Below, in pieces: positions 1-7,943 of a stretch of 64,000 bases of DNA (position 1 is the first letter of the stretch; every line of letters starts with the position of its first letter). The translations under genes were made by a program, and so were the position numbers. The DNA comes from Bradyrhizobium iriomotense (GTDB lineage: Bacteria > Pseudomonadota > Alphaproteobacteria > Rhizobiales > Xanthobacteraceae): positions 62,001 to 126,000 of the forward strand of contig NZ_JAFCLP010000006.1 of assembly GCF_018129405.1 (NCBI RefSeq), given 5' to 3'. The notes beneath the pieces are model-generated. The model was not told the DNA's origin. It searched no databases and saw only the letters and a program-made list of their open reading frames with translations.

Positions 1-3000
1 GCGCCGCCGAACGTCGCCTCGATCAAGCAGAAGGCCGACATCGACCAGACCAGTGTCGAGATCGCGCTGATCGGCGATTCCGACGTGCACTCCTTCCGCG
101 ACGACAAGAACTACGTCGTCGACGTCTCCTTCCAGCCGGACAAGGGCAAGACGGCCATGACGCCGGAGGCGGCGATCGCGCAGGCCAAGCCTGCGGGCCA
201 TGCACCGGCGCCTGCGCCGGACAAGCCGGCGGCCGAGAAGCCGAAGGAGGTCCGTCGCGAGATTACGCCGCCGACATCGGAGACGATCGCGCGCGAGGCC
301 AAGATCGACGTGAAGCCCGAGGTGAAGCCGGAAGCTCCCGCCGCGGTGCCGGTCGTCGAAGCGCCGAAACCGGCTCCCGTGGTCGCCGCCGAAGCGCCGC
401 ACGCTGTGGAAGCGCCCAAGGACGTTCCGAAACCGGCGCCTGTTGCCGAGGCTCCGGCCGCGCCTGCCAAGCCTGCAACGGTCGAGGCGCCCAAGGAGGT
501 CGTGACGGAAGCTGCGAAGGAGCCGGTCAAGGAAGCCGGCAAGGCCGCGCCGACCGAGGCGGCGGCGCCGCAGCCCGTTGTCGCCGGCGTCGACGTGCGC
601 CGCGACAGCGATGGCCTGCGCGTCACGTTCCCGCTTCAGGTTTCGACCGCTGCGGCGGCGTTCCGCCGCGGCGACACCATCTGGCTGGTGTTCGACACAC
701 CGAAGCCGATCGACCTCGAGGCGATCCGCACCAAGGGCGGCGCGATGATCGGAGAGGTCGGCCGCGTTCCGCTCGACAAGGGGCAGGCGGTGCGCATCCG
801 TCTCACGCGGCCGCTGGTCTACTCGCTGACGAGCGAGGAGGTCGGCAAGGAGACCAACTGGCTGCTGACCCTCGCCGACAGGATCCAGGCGACGCCGCTG
901 CCGCTAATGATGTCGCGCAACATCACCGATCCCGCGCTCGCCAACATCGCGATCCCCTTTGCCAACCCGGGCCAGCTGCACAAGCTGACCGACCCCGATG
1001 CCGGCGACACGCTCTATGTCGTCACCGCGCAGCGGCCGGTCCGCGGCTTCATCAAGCGGCAGGACCTCGTCGATCTCTCGCTGCTGGAATCCGCGCACGG
1101 CATCGCGATCCGGCTGAACTCCGACGAGGTCGGCGTCGAGGTCGGGGCCGACAAGGTCATTCTCGGCAAGAAGGGTGGGCTGACGCTGTCGCCGGTCGAC
1201 ATCTCGGCCGAGCGGGCGCCGACCGCGGTGCGCCCGATCTTCAGTCGCGAAGGCTGGCGCAAGGGTCAGTCGGAGAATTTCTGGACGCGGCAGAGCGATC
1301 TGGTCATGGCGATTTCCGCCGTCGATCCGGCGATGCGCTCGCTGCCGCGGCTCGACCTCGCGCAGTTCTACATGTCGCGCGCGATGTATCACGAAGCCAA
1401 GGCCGTGACCGAATTGATGCTGGCCGATCCGCTCAACAAGGAGGAGAGTGGCGCCCTGATCATGCACGCGATCGCGAGCATACTGATCGGCCGGCCGGCA
1501 CAGGGACTGAAGGACCTCGCCAATCCCGTGATCGGCAACAGCCATGACTCCCTGCTCTGGAAGGCGCTCGCTTATGCGCGGCAGGGCAAATGGGCGGACG
1601 CGCGCGAGAAGTTCAAGAACGTCGAATTCGCCATCGCCTCGCTGCCGCTCGACATCCAGCGCATCGTGACCATGGACGCGATGCGGGCTTCGCTCGAAGT
1701 GAAGGACTATGCCGGCGCCTCCAAGCGCCGCAGCGAGCTCGAGGTCGTCGGCGTATCCCCCGAGGCTGCGCCCGGCTTTGCAGTGTTGCGCGGCCGGCTC
1801 GCCGAGGCGCTCGGCCACGACAAGGATGCGCTCGACGACTACAAATTTGCGGTCGCCTCGAACGATCGCCTGGCTGCGGCCGAGGCCAAGCAGCTCGAGG
1901 TGGCGCTGCGCCAGAAGAGCGACGAGATCGGCAAGGAAGACGCGCTACGCGAGCTCGAGACGCTGTCGATGACCTGGCGCGGCGATGCGATCGAGGTCAA
2001 GACGCTGCAGATGCTGTCGCAGCTGTACGCCGCGAACGGGCGCTACCGTGATGCGCTCACGGCGGCGCGCACCGCGACGAGGCTGCAGCCGAACGCCGAA
2101 GCCTCGCGCCAGGCGCAGGACCTCGCCTCCGAGCTGTTCACGCAAATCTTCTTAGGCCCCAAGGGCGACGAGCTGCCGGTGGTCGAAGCGCTCGGCATGT
2201 TCTACGAGTTTCGCGAGCTGACGCCGATCGGCCGCCGCGGCGACGAACTGATCCGGCGTCTGGCCGACCGTCTCGCCTCGATCGACCTGCTCGACCAGGC
2301 CGCCGAGCTCTTGCAGTACCAGGTCGACCACCGCCTCGAAGGCGCCGCCCGCGCCCAGGTTGCCGCGCGCCTGTCCATGATCTATCTCGCCAACCGCAGG
2401 CCCGACAAGGCGATCTCGGCGCTGCGCGCAAGCCGCATCAGCGATCTCTCCGGCGAGCTCAGGCAGCAGCGCCTGCTGCTCGAAGCGCGCGCGCAGAGCG
2501 ACGTTGGCCGTCACGATCTCGCGCTCGACATCGTCTCCAACGTCTCCGGGCGCGAGGTGCTCCGCCTGCGCTCCGACATCTTCTGGGCGGCGCGGCGCTG
2601 GCGCGAGTCCGCCGAGCAGATCGAGCTGTACTATGGCGAGCGCTTCCGCGACTTCAAGCCGCTCAACGCGGTGGAGAAGAGCGACATCATCCGCGCCGCC
2701 GTCGGCTATGCGCTCGCCGACGACTCGATCGGGCTGTCGCGCTTCCGCGAGAAATACGCGCCGCTGATGAGCGAGAGCGCCGACCGTCTGGCCTTCGACA
2801 TCGCCAGCAAGCCGGCTGCGGCCTCCAGCGCCGAATTCGCCGAGATCGCCAAGCTTGCCGCTAGCGTCGACACGCTCGACGGCTTCCTGCGCGAGATGAA
2901 GCAGCGCTTCCCCGACGCCACCGCCCGCGCGCCGGCCTCGCCGCAGGCCAGGGACGAGAGCGACCACACCGGCTCGCTGCCCACGATCCCCGCCGTGCGG

Positions 3001-3021
3001 CAGATCAAGATGACGCGCTAG
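1..3021 (+). CDS. AMIN-like and TPR-repeat protein, 5' end outside the window
   Basis: The frame is open from the first base, so the start lies upstream and at least 1,006 residues are visible. Three parts can be seen: a long Ala/Pro/Lys/Glu-rich low-complexity linker (about residues 60-195 of the visible part), a beta-rich AMIN-like stretch (about 195-295), and a long alpha-helical region with TPR-like pairs (about 445-900). The C-terminus is disordered. AMIN domains bind cell-wall or envelope structures and TPRs bind proteins, so an envelope scaffold role is plausible. It lies 0.5 kb from fliP but on the other strand, so a motility role is only suggested by position. I do not recognise a named family. 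Confidence 0.85.
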   Translation, partial: APPNVASIKQKADIDQTSVEIALIGDSDVHSFRDDKNYVVDVSFQPDKGKTAMTPEAAIAQAKPAGHAPAPAPDKPAAEKPKEVRREITPPTSETIAREAKIDVKPEVKPEAPAAVPVVEAPKPAPVVAAEAPHAVEAPKDVPKPAPVAEAPAAPAKPATVEAPKEVVTEAAKEPVKEAGKAAPTEAAAPQPVVAGVDVRRDSDGLRVTFPLQVSTAAAAFRRGDTIWLVFDTPKPIDLEAIRTKGGAMIGEVGRVPLDKGQAVRIRLTRPLVYSLTSEEVGKETNWLLTLADRIQATPLPLMMSRNITDPALANIAIPFANPGQLHKLTDPDAGDTLYVVTAQRPVRGFIKRQDLVDLSLLESAHGIAIRLNSDEVGVEVGADKVILGKKGGLTLSPVDISAERAPTAVRPIFSREGWRKGQSENFWTRQSDLVMAISAVDPAMRSLPRLDLAQFYMSRAMYHEAKAVTELMLADPLNKEESGALIMHAIASILIGRPAQGLKDLANPVIGNSHDSLLWKALAYARQGKWADAREKFKNVEFAIASLPLDIQRIVTMDAMRASLEVKDYAGASKRRSELEVVGVSPEAAPGFAVLRGRLAEALGHDKDALDDYKFAVASNDRLAAAEAKQLEVALRQKSDEIGKEDALRELETLSMTWRGDAIEVKTLQMLSQLYAANGRYRDALTAARTATRLQPNAEASRQAQDLASELFTQIFLGPKGDELPVVEALGMFYEFRELTPIGRRGDELIRRLADRLASIDLLDQAAELLQYQVDHRLEGAARAQVAARLSMIYLANRRPDKAISALRASRISDLSGELRQQRLLLEARAQSDVGRHDLALDIVSNVSGREVLRLRSDIFWAARRWRESAEQIELYYGERFRDFKPLNAVEKSDIIRAAVGYALADDSIGLSRFREKYAPLMSESADRLAFDIASKPAAASSAEFAEIAKLAASVDTLDGFLREMKQRFPDATARAPASPQARDESDHTGSLPTIPAVRQIKMTR

Positions 3022-3102
3022 GAACCCTGCTACCTCTGGACCTCTCGACAGCTGCCGCGCGAGGCGGCAACCTGCACGTCTTCATGCCGGGAGAGGGACG
3101 AT

Positions 3103-3339
3103 ATGAACAAGCCTGCCAAGACCGAAGCCGAACTCATCGCTATGGCGCGGGCCGAATTGAAGGCCCATGTCGATGGCCCGGACGGCTTCGCCATCTCCAT
3201 CGTTCGCGACGGCGATAGCTGGGAGTTCCGTGCCGACGCCGATCAGGCCACGCGAAACAAACCGGGCTTTCCCGAAAGCGTCGCCATGCTGGTTCAGATC
3301 GGCGATCATCTCAGCAAGCAGTATGACGTGAAGGGGTAG
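3103..3339 (+). CDS. small hypothetical protein (78 aa)
   Basis: ATG start with a good purine-rich site (GGGAGAGGGA) seven bases upstream. The product is a small soluble acidic protein with no signal peptide or membrane segment. The middle reads like a short beta-hairpin module (ISIVRDGDSWEFRAD) followed by a helix. It starts 81 bp after the TPR gene and could be co-transcribed with it. No function can be assigned. Confidence 0.7.
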   Translation: MNKPAKTEAELIAMARAELKAHVDGPDGFAISIVRDGDSWEFRADADQATRNKPGFPESVAMLVQIGDHLSKQYDVKG

Positions 3340-3380
3340 GGGGCAGGTCTACGCAACGCAGTCGCGCACTACGTACTCGG

Positions 3381-3484
3381 TGTCGTCGCCCGGCTTGACC
3401 GGGCGATCCAGTACTCCGTGACGGCCGTGATTGACCCGAGAAGCCGCGGCGTACTGGATGCCCCGGTCAAGCCGGGGCATGACA
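3381..3484. repeat. palindromic intergenic repeat (two hairpins)
   Basis: Two hairpin units, CGCCCGGCTTGACCGGGCG (3387-3405) and GCCCCGGTCAAGCCGGGGC (3460-3478), lie inside larger inverted flanks (ATCCAGTAC / GTACTGGAT). The same family occurs at 25277-25396 and 48760-48858. It sits between two convergent genes and could also stop transcription, although no T-tract follows. Confidence 0.8.
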
Positions 3485-3500
3485 GCGGAGATCGAGGCCG

Positions 3501-4253
3501 CTATCCCCCGTAACTCTGCACCAAACTCCCGGCCACCAGCGACCAGCCGTCGACCAGCACGAAGAAGATCAGCTTGAACGGCAGCGAGATCGTCGCCGGC
3601 GGCAGCATCATCATGCCCATCGACATCAAGACCGAGGCGACGACGAGGTCGATGATCAGGAAGGGCAGGAACAAGAGGAACCCGATCTCGAAGGCGCGCT
3701 TGAGCTCGGAGATCATGAAGGCGGGAACGAGGATGCGTAAGCCGAGGTCGTCGGGGGTGGCGGGCGGCGGCTCGCCGGAGAGGTCGAGGAACAGCTTGAG
3801 GTCCTTCTCGCGCACGTTCTTTTGCATGAAGCCGCGCAAGGGGACGGAGGCGCGCTGGAGCGCATCCTCGACACTGACCTGGTTGGCGACGAGCGGACGG
3901 ATGCCCTCGTCGTAGGACTTTTGCAGCACCGGTCCCATCACGAAGAAGGTGAGGAACATCGCGAGCGCGATGATCACCGAGTTCGGCGGTGCGGTCGCCG
4001 TGCCCATCGCGGTGCGCAGCAGCGACAGCACGACCACGATGCGCGTGAACGACGTCATCATGATCAGGATCGACGGCGCGATCGAGAGCACCGTGAGCAG
4101 CGCGATCAGCTGGATCGCGCGCTCGGTGACGCCGCCGCCCTGGCCGCCGAGATTGATGCTGATGTCCTGCGCGTGCGCGGGCATCGCGAGCGAAGCCGCA
4201 CCGAACAGGACAGAAAGGAAAAGAACTCTACGCGGGAGGGCCGGCAGCCTCAC
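3501..4253 (-). CDS. fliP: flagellar export apparatus protein FliP
   Basis: FliP forms, with FliQ and FliR, the export gate of the flagellar type III secretion system in the inner membrane. The 250-residue protein has an N-terminal signal sequence (typical of FliP), the early segment LTVLSIAPSILIMMTSFTRI, and the conserved block MISELKRAFEIGFLLFLPFL near residue 185, followed by the C-terminal membrane helix. It begins at a GTG that overlaps the stop of the upstream fliO-like gene by four bases, which argues for translational coupling. Length and motifs are normal. Confidence 0.97.
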   Translation of the reverse strand: MRLPALPRRVLFLSVLFGAASLAMPAHAQDISINLGGQGGGVTERAIQLIALLTVLSIAPSILIMMTSFTRIVVVLSLLRTAMGTATAPPNSVIIALAMFLTFFVMGPVLQKSYDEGIRPLVANQVSVEDALQRASVPLRGFMQKNVREKDLKLFLDLSGEPPPATPDDLGLRILVPAFMISELKRAFEIGFLLFLPFLIIDLVVASVLMSMGMMMLPPATISLPFKLIFFVLVDGWSLVAGSLVQSYGG

Positions 4254-5227
4254 GAAGACGGCTTCGGACGGCCGAGCAGCGAGGCCATCTCGTCTTCGAG
4301 ATTTTCAAAGCTGGTCTTCTCCGCGGCGGGCTTCGGCGGCGGGGCCGGGGGCGCCGGTGGCTCGCTGCGCGCAACGCGCGGCGGAGCGGCGGGCGGCTCC
4401 GGCGCAACCGGAGGCGCGACCGTTTCGCCGGCCGGGCGGCGCAGCGCGGCCTCTAGCCGCTGCGCCATTTCGGCAAGATTCTGCTCGGCGCTCGAGGGCG
4501 CGGCTGCGGCGGGTGCCGGCGCGGGAACGGGCGGGGCCTGCGGCACCGGGGGAGGAGGCGGCGGCGCAGCTGCGCGCTCGGCGCGCAGCGGCGGCACCTT
4601 CACCGGCTCGCTCTGGCGCGGCGGACGCGGCATCAGCGGCGGCTCGGGGCGAGCAACACGCGGCGGGAGCGGTTCGGGCCGCGGCTCGCGCTCGGGGCGC
4701 GGCGCCATCGGCTCCGGCGGAAAGCCGGGCAGGGCCGGCTCACTGCGGCGTTCGGCCAAAGCGGGCGCGGGCCGGCGCACTTCGTCGGCGAACGACGGCC
4801 GCGCGGGCCGCGGCGGCGGCTCGGGCATTTGCGGCTCGGGATGATCGAGCAGTTCCGGCCGTGGCGCTTCGTCGGCCCAGGCGCCGGCATCGGGCATCGG
4901 GGCAAGGCGCGGCGGCTCGGCGGCGTTGGGACGCTGCGGGAGCTGGTCGCGGCCGGGCGCGGCGCGCACGATGTTGGGCTCGACGACGATGTCGGTCGGG
5001 CCGCCGATCATCAGGAGATGCTCGACATTGTCGCGCCGGACCAGCACCAGGCGGCGCCGGCCATCGACCGCGGCGGCATCGATCACCGCGAGCCGGGGCA
5101 TCCGGCCGCGCTGGGTGTTGGCGCCGATCCGGTTGCCGGCGAATCGGCGAACAAGCCATGCAGCGACGCCGATCAACGCCAGAACGACGATGAACGCGAC
5201 GATGAAGGTGATAGGGCTGCCTTGCAT
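4250..5227 (-). CDS. fliO: FliO-like flagellar biosynthesis protein with long proline-rich tail
   Basis: FliO helps assemble the FliP ring of the export apparatus. The ATG at 5227 is preferred over an in-frame TTG at 5242 because GGGGACA lies just upstream. The 325-residue protein has one N-terminal membrane helix (about residues 5-28) followed by the FliO core, including MPRLAVIDAAAVDGRRRLVL and DNVEHLLMIGGPTDIVVE. The rest (about 115-300) is proline-, arginine- and alanine-rich and disordered. It ends in a conserved-looking acidic amphipathic peptide, FENLEDEMASLLGRP. Classical FliO is 100-150 residues, so the tail is an alphaproteobacterial extension. It overlaps fliP by four bases. Confidence 0.85.
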   Translation of the reverse strand: MQGSPITFIVAFIVVLALIGVAAWLVRRFAGNRIGANTQRGRMPRLAVIDAAAVDGRRRLVLVRRDNVEHLLMIGGPTDIVVEPNIVRAAPGRDQLPQRPNAAEPPRLAPMPDAGAWADEAPRPELLDHPEPQMPEPPPRPARPSFADEVRRPAPALAERRSEPALPGFPPEPMAPRPEREPRPEPLPPRVARPEPPLMPRPPRQSEPVKVPPLRAERAAAPPPPPPVPQAPPVPAPAPAAAAPSSAEQNLAEMAQRLEAALRRPAGETVAPPVAPEPPAAPPRVARSEPPAPPAPPPKPAAEKTSFENLEDEMASLLGRPKPSS

Positions 5228-5322
5228 ACTTGTCCCCGACAAATGGCGCTTTTCTCGGGCCCGTGGTCAGCTGCGCCAACCACCGGCGTACGATGCCCCA
5301 AACTGCGATCTCTTAACGTTCC

Positions 5323-5339
5323 ACGGCAAGTTTTGCCGT
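5323..5339. promoter_or_regulatory. perfect 7-bp inverted repeat in the fliO/flgB intergenic region
   Basis: The sequence ACGGCAA-GTT-TTGCCGT is a perfect dyad 96 bp upstream of the fliO ATG and 236 bp upstream of flgB. Its size fits an operator for a dimeric regulator. No regulator can be named from sequence alone. Confidence 0.45.
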
Positions 5340-5473
5340 CCCCAACTCTTAATAACCTATGAATCGCCCGATCCAAAACGACTTCTTGGCCCGTGCGTGT
5401 GCCGCCAAGCGGTTGGGTTAATGCCGCTTTTTGATGCGTAGAATCACGGGATCGCAAGGTCGTGTCCCGCCTG

Positions 5474-5485
5474 GGGACATGTCCC
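5474..5485. promoter_or_regulatory. 12-bp perfect palindrome upstream of flgB
   Basis: GGGACATGTCCC lies 11 bp upstream of the CtrA box and 90 bp upstream of the flgB start. A GTCCC half-repeat occurs just before it (about 5464). It may be an additional operator; its function is unknown. Confidence 0.35.
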
Positions 5486-5495
5486 GGCGGTATCC

Positions 5496-5511
5496 TTAAC
5501 CACCTGTTAAC
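5496..5511 (+). promoter_or_regulatory. CtrA-type binding box upstream of flgB
   Basis: TTAACCACCTGTTAAC matches the alphaproteobacterial CtrA consensus TTAA-N7-TTAA(C) exactly, and lies 64 bp upstream of the flgB start. CtrA half-sites (TTAA) also occur near 5313, 5349 and 5418. CtrA activates early flagellar genes in Caulobacter and relatives, and the CckA kinase that phosphorylates the pathway is encoded 3.7 kb downstream. The site is seen in the sequence; the regulation is inferred. Confidence 0.7.
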
Positions 5512-5574
5512 CATACAGGCGGCAAATTCTGCCTAGCTTCGGACACAAGTCCGACGGCGGAAGGAGCCGCAACG

Positions 5575-5979
5575 ATGTCCATCAACGACCTCCCGGTGCT
5601 GTCGGCGCTTCGCACCAAGATGCAGTGGCATCAGGAGCGCCAGCGCGTCCTGTCCGAGAACGTCTCCAACTCCGATACGCCCAAATTCCGGCCGCGCGAC
5701 CTGGTCGAGCCGAAGCTCGACAAGACCGGCGCCGTTGCGGGCTCGATGGGCCCCCTGACGCTGACCGTCACCAGCGCCTCGCACATGAAACCATCAGGCG
5801 CGGCCTCGGGCTTCGACCAGAACAAGAATGCCGGCTTCGAGACCCGTCCCGCGGGCAATGCCGTCAACCTCGAAGAGGAGATGATGAAGGCCGCCAGCAA
5901 CCAGATGGACTACGCGGCGGCGACCTCGCTCTATTCGAAGAGCCTGCATCTGCTCAAGACCGCGATCGGCAAGGGCTAG
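5575..5979 (+). CDS. flgB: flagellar basal-body rod protein FlgB
   Basis: FlgB is the proximal rod subunit of the basal body. The 134-residue protein carries the N-terminal rod signature (LRTKMQWHQERQRVLSENVSNSDTP, residues 10-34) and a C-terminal helix (YAAATSLYSKSLHLLKTAI) that pairs with it in the assembled rod. GGAG lies nine bases before the ATG. It is the first gene of the rightward run flgB-flgC-fliE, 64 bp after a CtrA-type box. Confidence 0.96.
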   Translation: MSINDLPVLSALRTKMQWHQERQRVLSENVSNSDTPKFRPRDLVEPKLDKTGAVAGSMGPLTLTVTSASHMKPSGAASGFDQNKNAGFETRPAGNAVNLEEEMMKAASNQMDYAAATSLYSKSLHLLKTAIGKG

Positions 5980-6018
5980 AGCATGATCCGGGAACAGCAG
6001 GGCTAGCGGAGGCAGATC

Positions 6019-6444
6019 ATGGCGAATGACAGCAGCGACTTTGCCCGCTCGATGGCGATCGCGACCTCCGGCCTGCGCGCGCAGGCCGGCCGCATGCGGG
6101 TGATCTCGGAAAACATCGCGAACGCGGATTCGACCTCGCAGACCGCGGGCGGCGATCCCTACCGGCGCAAGGTTCCGACCTTCTCCTCCGCGCTCGACCG
6201 CACGCTCGACGCGCAGGTCGTCACCCTCGGCAGAATCAAGCCCGATCGGTCCAGCTTCCGCGTCAGATACGAGCCGAACAATCCGGCTGCGGATGCGACC
6301 GGCAACGTCAAATATCCCAACGTGAACTCGGTGGTCGAGATGACCGACATGCGCGATGCGCAGCGGTCCTATGAGGCCAATCTCAACATCATCAGTGCGA
6401 CGCGCCGGATGATCCAGCGCACGCTCGACATCCTCAAGAGCTGA
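6019..6444 (+). CDS. flgC: flagellar basal-body rod protein FlgC
   Basis: Proximal rod protein of normal length (141 aa). The N-terminus has the rod motif SGLRAQAGRMRVISENIANADS (residues about 13-34). The C-terminus has the typical NVNSVVEMTDMRDAQRSYEANLN block and the terminal helix. The ATG follows GCGGAGG. It lies 39 bp after flgB and 16 bp before fliE, so the three are probably one transcript. Confidence 0.96.
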   Translation: MANDSSDFARSMAIATSGLRAQAGRMRVISENIANADSTSQTAGGDPYRRKVPTFSSALDRTLDAQVVTLGRIKPDRSSFRVRYEPNNPAADATGNVKYPNVNSVVEMTDMRDAQRSYEANLNIISATRRMIQRTLDILKS

Positions 6445-6460
6445 ACAGGACATTTGAGCC

Positions 6461-6769
6461 ATGGCATCACCGACAATCGCCGCCAACGCCTATGCCAACC
6501 TCGCCCGCGTGCTGGAGAACAGCGGCGCCGGCAAGGGCGGCGAGCCGGGCGGGCAATCCTTCGCCTCGTTGCTGAAAGACGCCGTCGGCAGCGTGATGGA
6601 ATCCGGCCGCAAGTCCGACGCGCAGACGGTGGCGATGGCCGCCGGCAAGGCCAACGTGATGGACGTGGTGACGGCGGTCGCCGACACCGACGTCGCCGTC
6701 TCCACGCTGGTATCGGTCCGCGACCGCGTGATCTCGGCGTATGAAGACATCATGAAGATGCCGATCTGA
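6461..6769 (+). CDS. fliE: flagellar hook-basal body protein FliE
   Basis: FliE joins the MS-ring/export gate to the rod. The 102-residue product ends in the family signature RDRVISAYEDIMKMPI, preceded by the conserved helix DVVTAVADTDVAVSTLVSV. It follows flgC by 16 bp. A palindromic repeat separates it from fliQ, which may attenuate or end the first transcript. Confidence 0.96.
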   Translation: MASPTIAANAYANLARVLENSGAGKGGEPGGQSFASLLKDAVGSVMESGRKSDAQTVAMAAGKANVMDVVTAVADTDVAVSTLVSVRDRVISAYEDIMKMPI

Positions 6770-6777
6770 CGGATGCT

Positions 6778-6855
6778 GTCATTCCGGGGCGGTGCGAAGC
6801 ACCGAACCCGGAATCTCGAGATTCCGGGTTCTCGCTGCGCGAGCCCCGGAATGAC
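6778..6855. repeat. palindromic intergenic repeat between fliE and fliQ
   Basis: The element begins GTCATTCCGGGGC and ends with the inverted GCCCCGGAATGAC. Internal hairpins include CCCGGAATCTCGAGATTCCGGG. It is of the same general type as the other palindromes in this window and lies inside the flagellar gene run. Confidence 0.8.
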
Positions 6856-6881
6856 GGAAATTATCGGAAGCGAGAATTTAA

Positions 6882-7145
6882 ATGACCGGACCCGAGACCC
6901 TCGACGTCGCGCGTGATGCGATCTGGACCATCGTGATCGTGTCCTCGCCGCTGATGGTGGTCGGGCTCGTGGTCGGCGTCATCGTGTCGCTGTTCCAGGC
7001 GCTGACGCAGATCCAGGAGCAGACCCTGATCTACGTGCCGAAGATCCTGGCCATCTTCGCCACGATGCTATTGGCGCTGCCGTTCATGGCCGACTCGCTC
7101 CATGCCCACATGCTGCGGATCTCGTCGCGAATCATCGGCGGCTGA
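6882..7145 (+). CDS. fliQ: flagellar export gate protein FliQ
   Basis: An 87-residue protein with two membrane helices (about 16-40 and 50-75), which is the normal FliQ size and layout. The family block GVIVSLFQALTQIQEQTLIYVPKI spans the loop between them. FliQ packs around FliP5R1 in the export gate. The Shine-Dalgarno signal is weak. It is followed 17 bp later by fliR. Confidence 0.96.
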   Translation: MTGPETLDVARDAIWTIVIVSSPLMVVGLVVGVIVSLFQALTQIQEQTLIYVPKILAIFATMLLALPFMADSLHAHMLRISSRIIGG

Positions 7146-7162
7146 GGCACAATGCGCCCGCT

Positions 7163-7933
7163 ATGCGCATCGACGTCTCGCTGCTGCCGGCGCTCGCCGC
7201 GTCCTTCATGCTCGCCTTCGCCCGGGTCGGCGCGATGGTGATGCTGCTGCCGGGCCTCGGCGAGACCAATATCCCAACGCGGATCAAGCTGTCGATCGCG
7301 CTGCTGCTCACGCTGATCATCCTGCCGCTGCATCGCAACGCCTACCACGTCGACATGGGATCGCTGGCGCCGCTGCTGGTGCTGATGCTGCATGAGATCG
7401 TGATCGGCATCGTGCTCGGCGCGACCGCGCGCGTGACGCTGTCGGCGCTGCAGGTCGCGGGCTCCGTGATCGCGCAGCAGATGGGGCTCGGCTTCGTCAC
7501 TTCGGTCGATCCGACGCAGGGGCAGCAGGGCGTGCTGGTCGGCAACTTCCTGACCATGCTGGGGGTGACGCTGCTGTTCGCCACCGACAGCCATCATCTG
7601 GTGATCGCTGCGCTGAACGACAGCTATGCGATCTTCTCGCCGGGCGAGACCGTGTCAAGCGGCGACGTCGCTTCGCTCGCGACGCGCGCCTTCGCCGCGG
7701 CGTTCCGGCTCGGCCTGCAGCTCTCGGGGCCGTTCCTGGTGTTCGGCCTCGTCTTCAACATCGGATTGGGCGTGCTGGCGCGGCTGATGCCGCAGATGCA
7801 GGTCTATTTCGTCGGCGTGCCGCTCTCGATCTTCGTGGGCTTCCTGGTGCTCGCCGTGGTGCTCACCGCGATGATGGGCACGTTTCTCGATTACTTCATC
7901 GGTGTTATGCACCAGATGATGCCACTCAAGTAA
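7163..7933 (+). CDS. fliR: flagellar export gate protein FliR
   Basis: FliR is the single-copy component of the FliPQR export gate. The 256-residue protein has about six hydrophobic segments and the FliR motifs FARVGAMVMLLPGLGE (about residues 14-29), the stretch around GSVIAQQMGLGFVTSVDP, and a C-terminal hydrophobic segment. It is spaced 10 bp from flhB and is probably co-translated in the fliQ-fliR-flhB run. Confidence 0.97.
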   Translation: MRIDVSLLPALAASFMLAFARVGAMVMLLPGLGETNIPTRIKLSIALLLTLIILPLHRNAYHVDMGSLAPLLVLMLHEIVIGIVLGATARVTLSALQVAGSVIAQQMGLGFVTSVDPTQGQQGVLVGNFLTMLGVTLLFATDSHHLVIAALNDSYAIFSPGETVSSGDVASLATRAFAAAFRLGLQLSGPFLVFGLVFNIGLGVLARLMPQMQVYFVGVPLSIFVGFLVLAVVLTAMMGTFLDYFIGVMHQMMPLK

Positions 7934-7943
7934 CGAGGGATCG

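Noticed and set aside
904-1818. Leftward frame of about 300 codons opposite the TPR gene
   Set aside because: No motif or ribosome site; antisense shadow in very GC-rich coding sequence.
3822-5193. Overlapping rightward frames opposite fliP/fliO
   Set aside because: Low-complexity Gly/Ala/Arg translations caused by the proline-rich fliO tail on the other strand.
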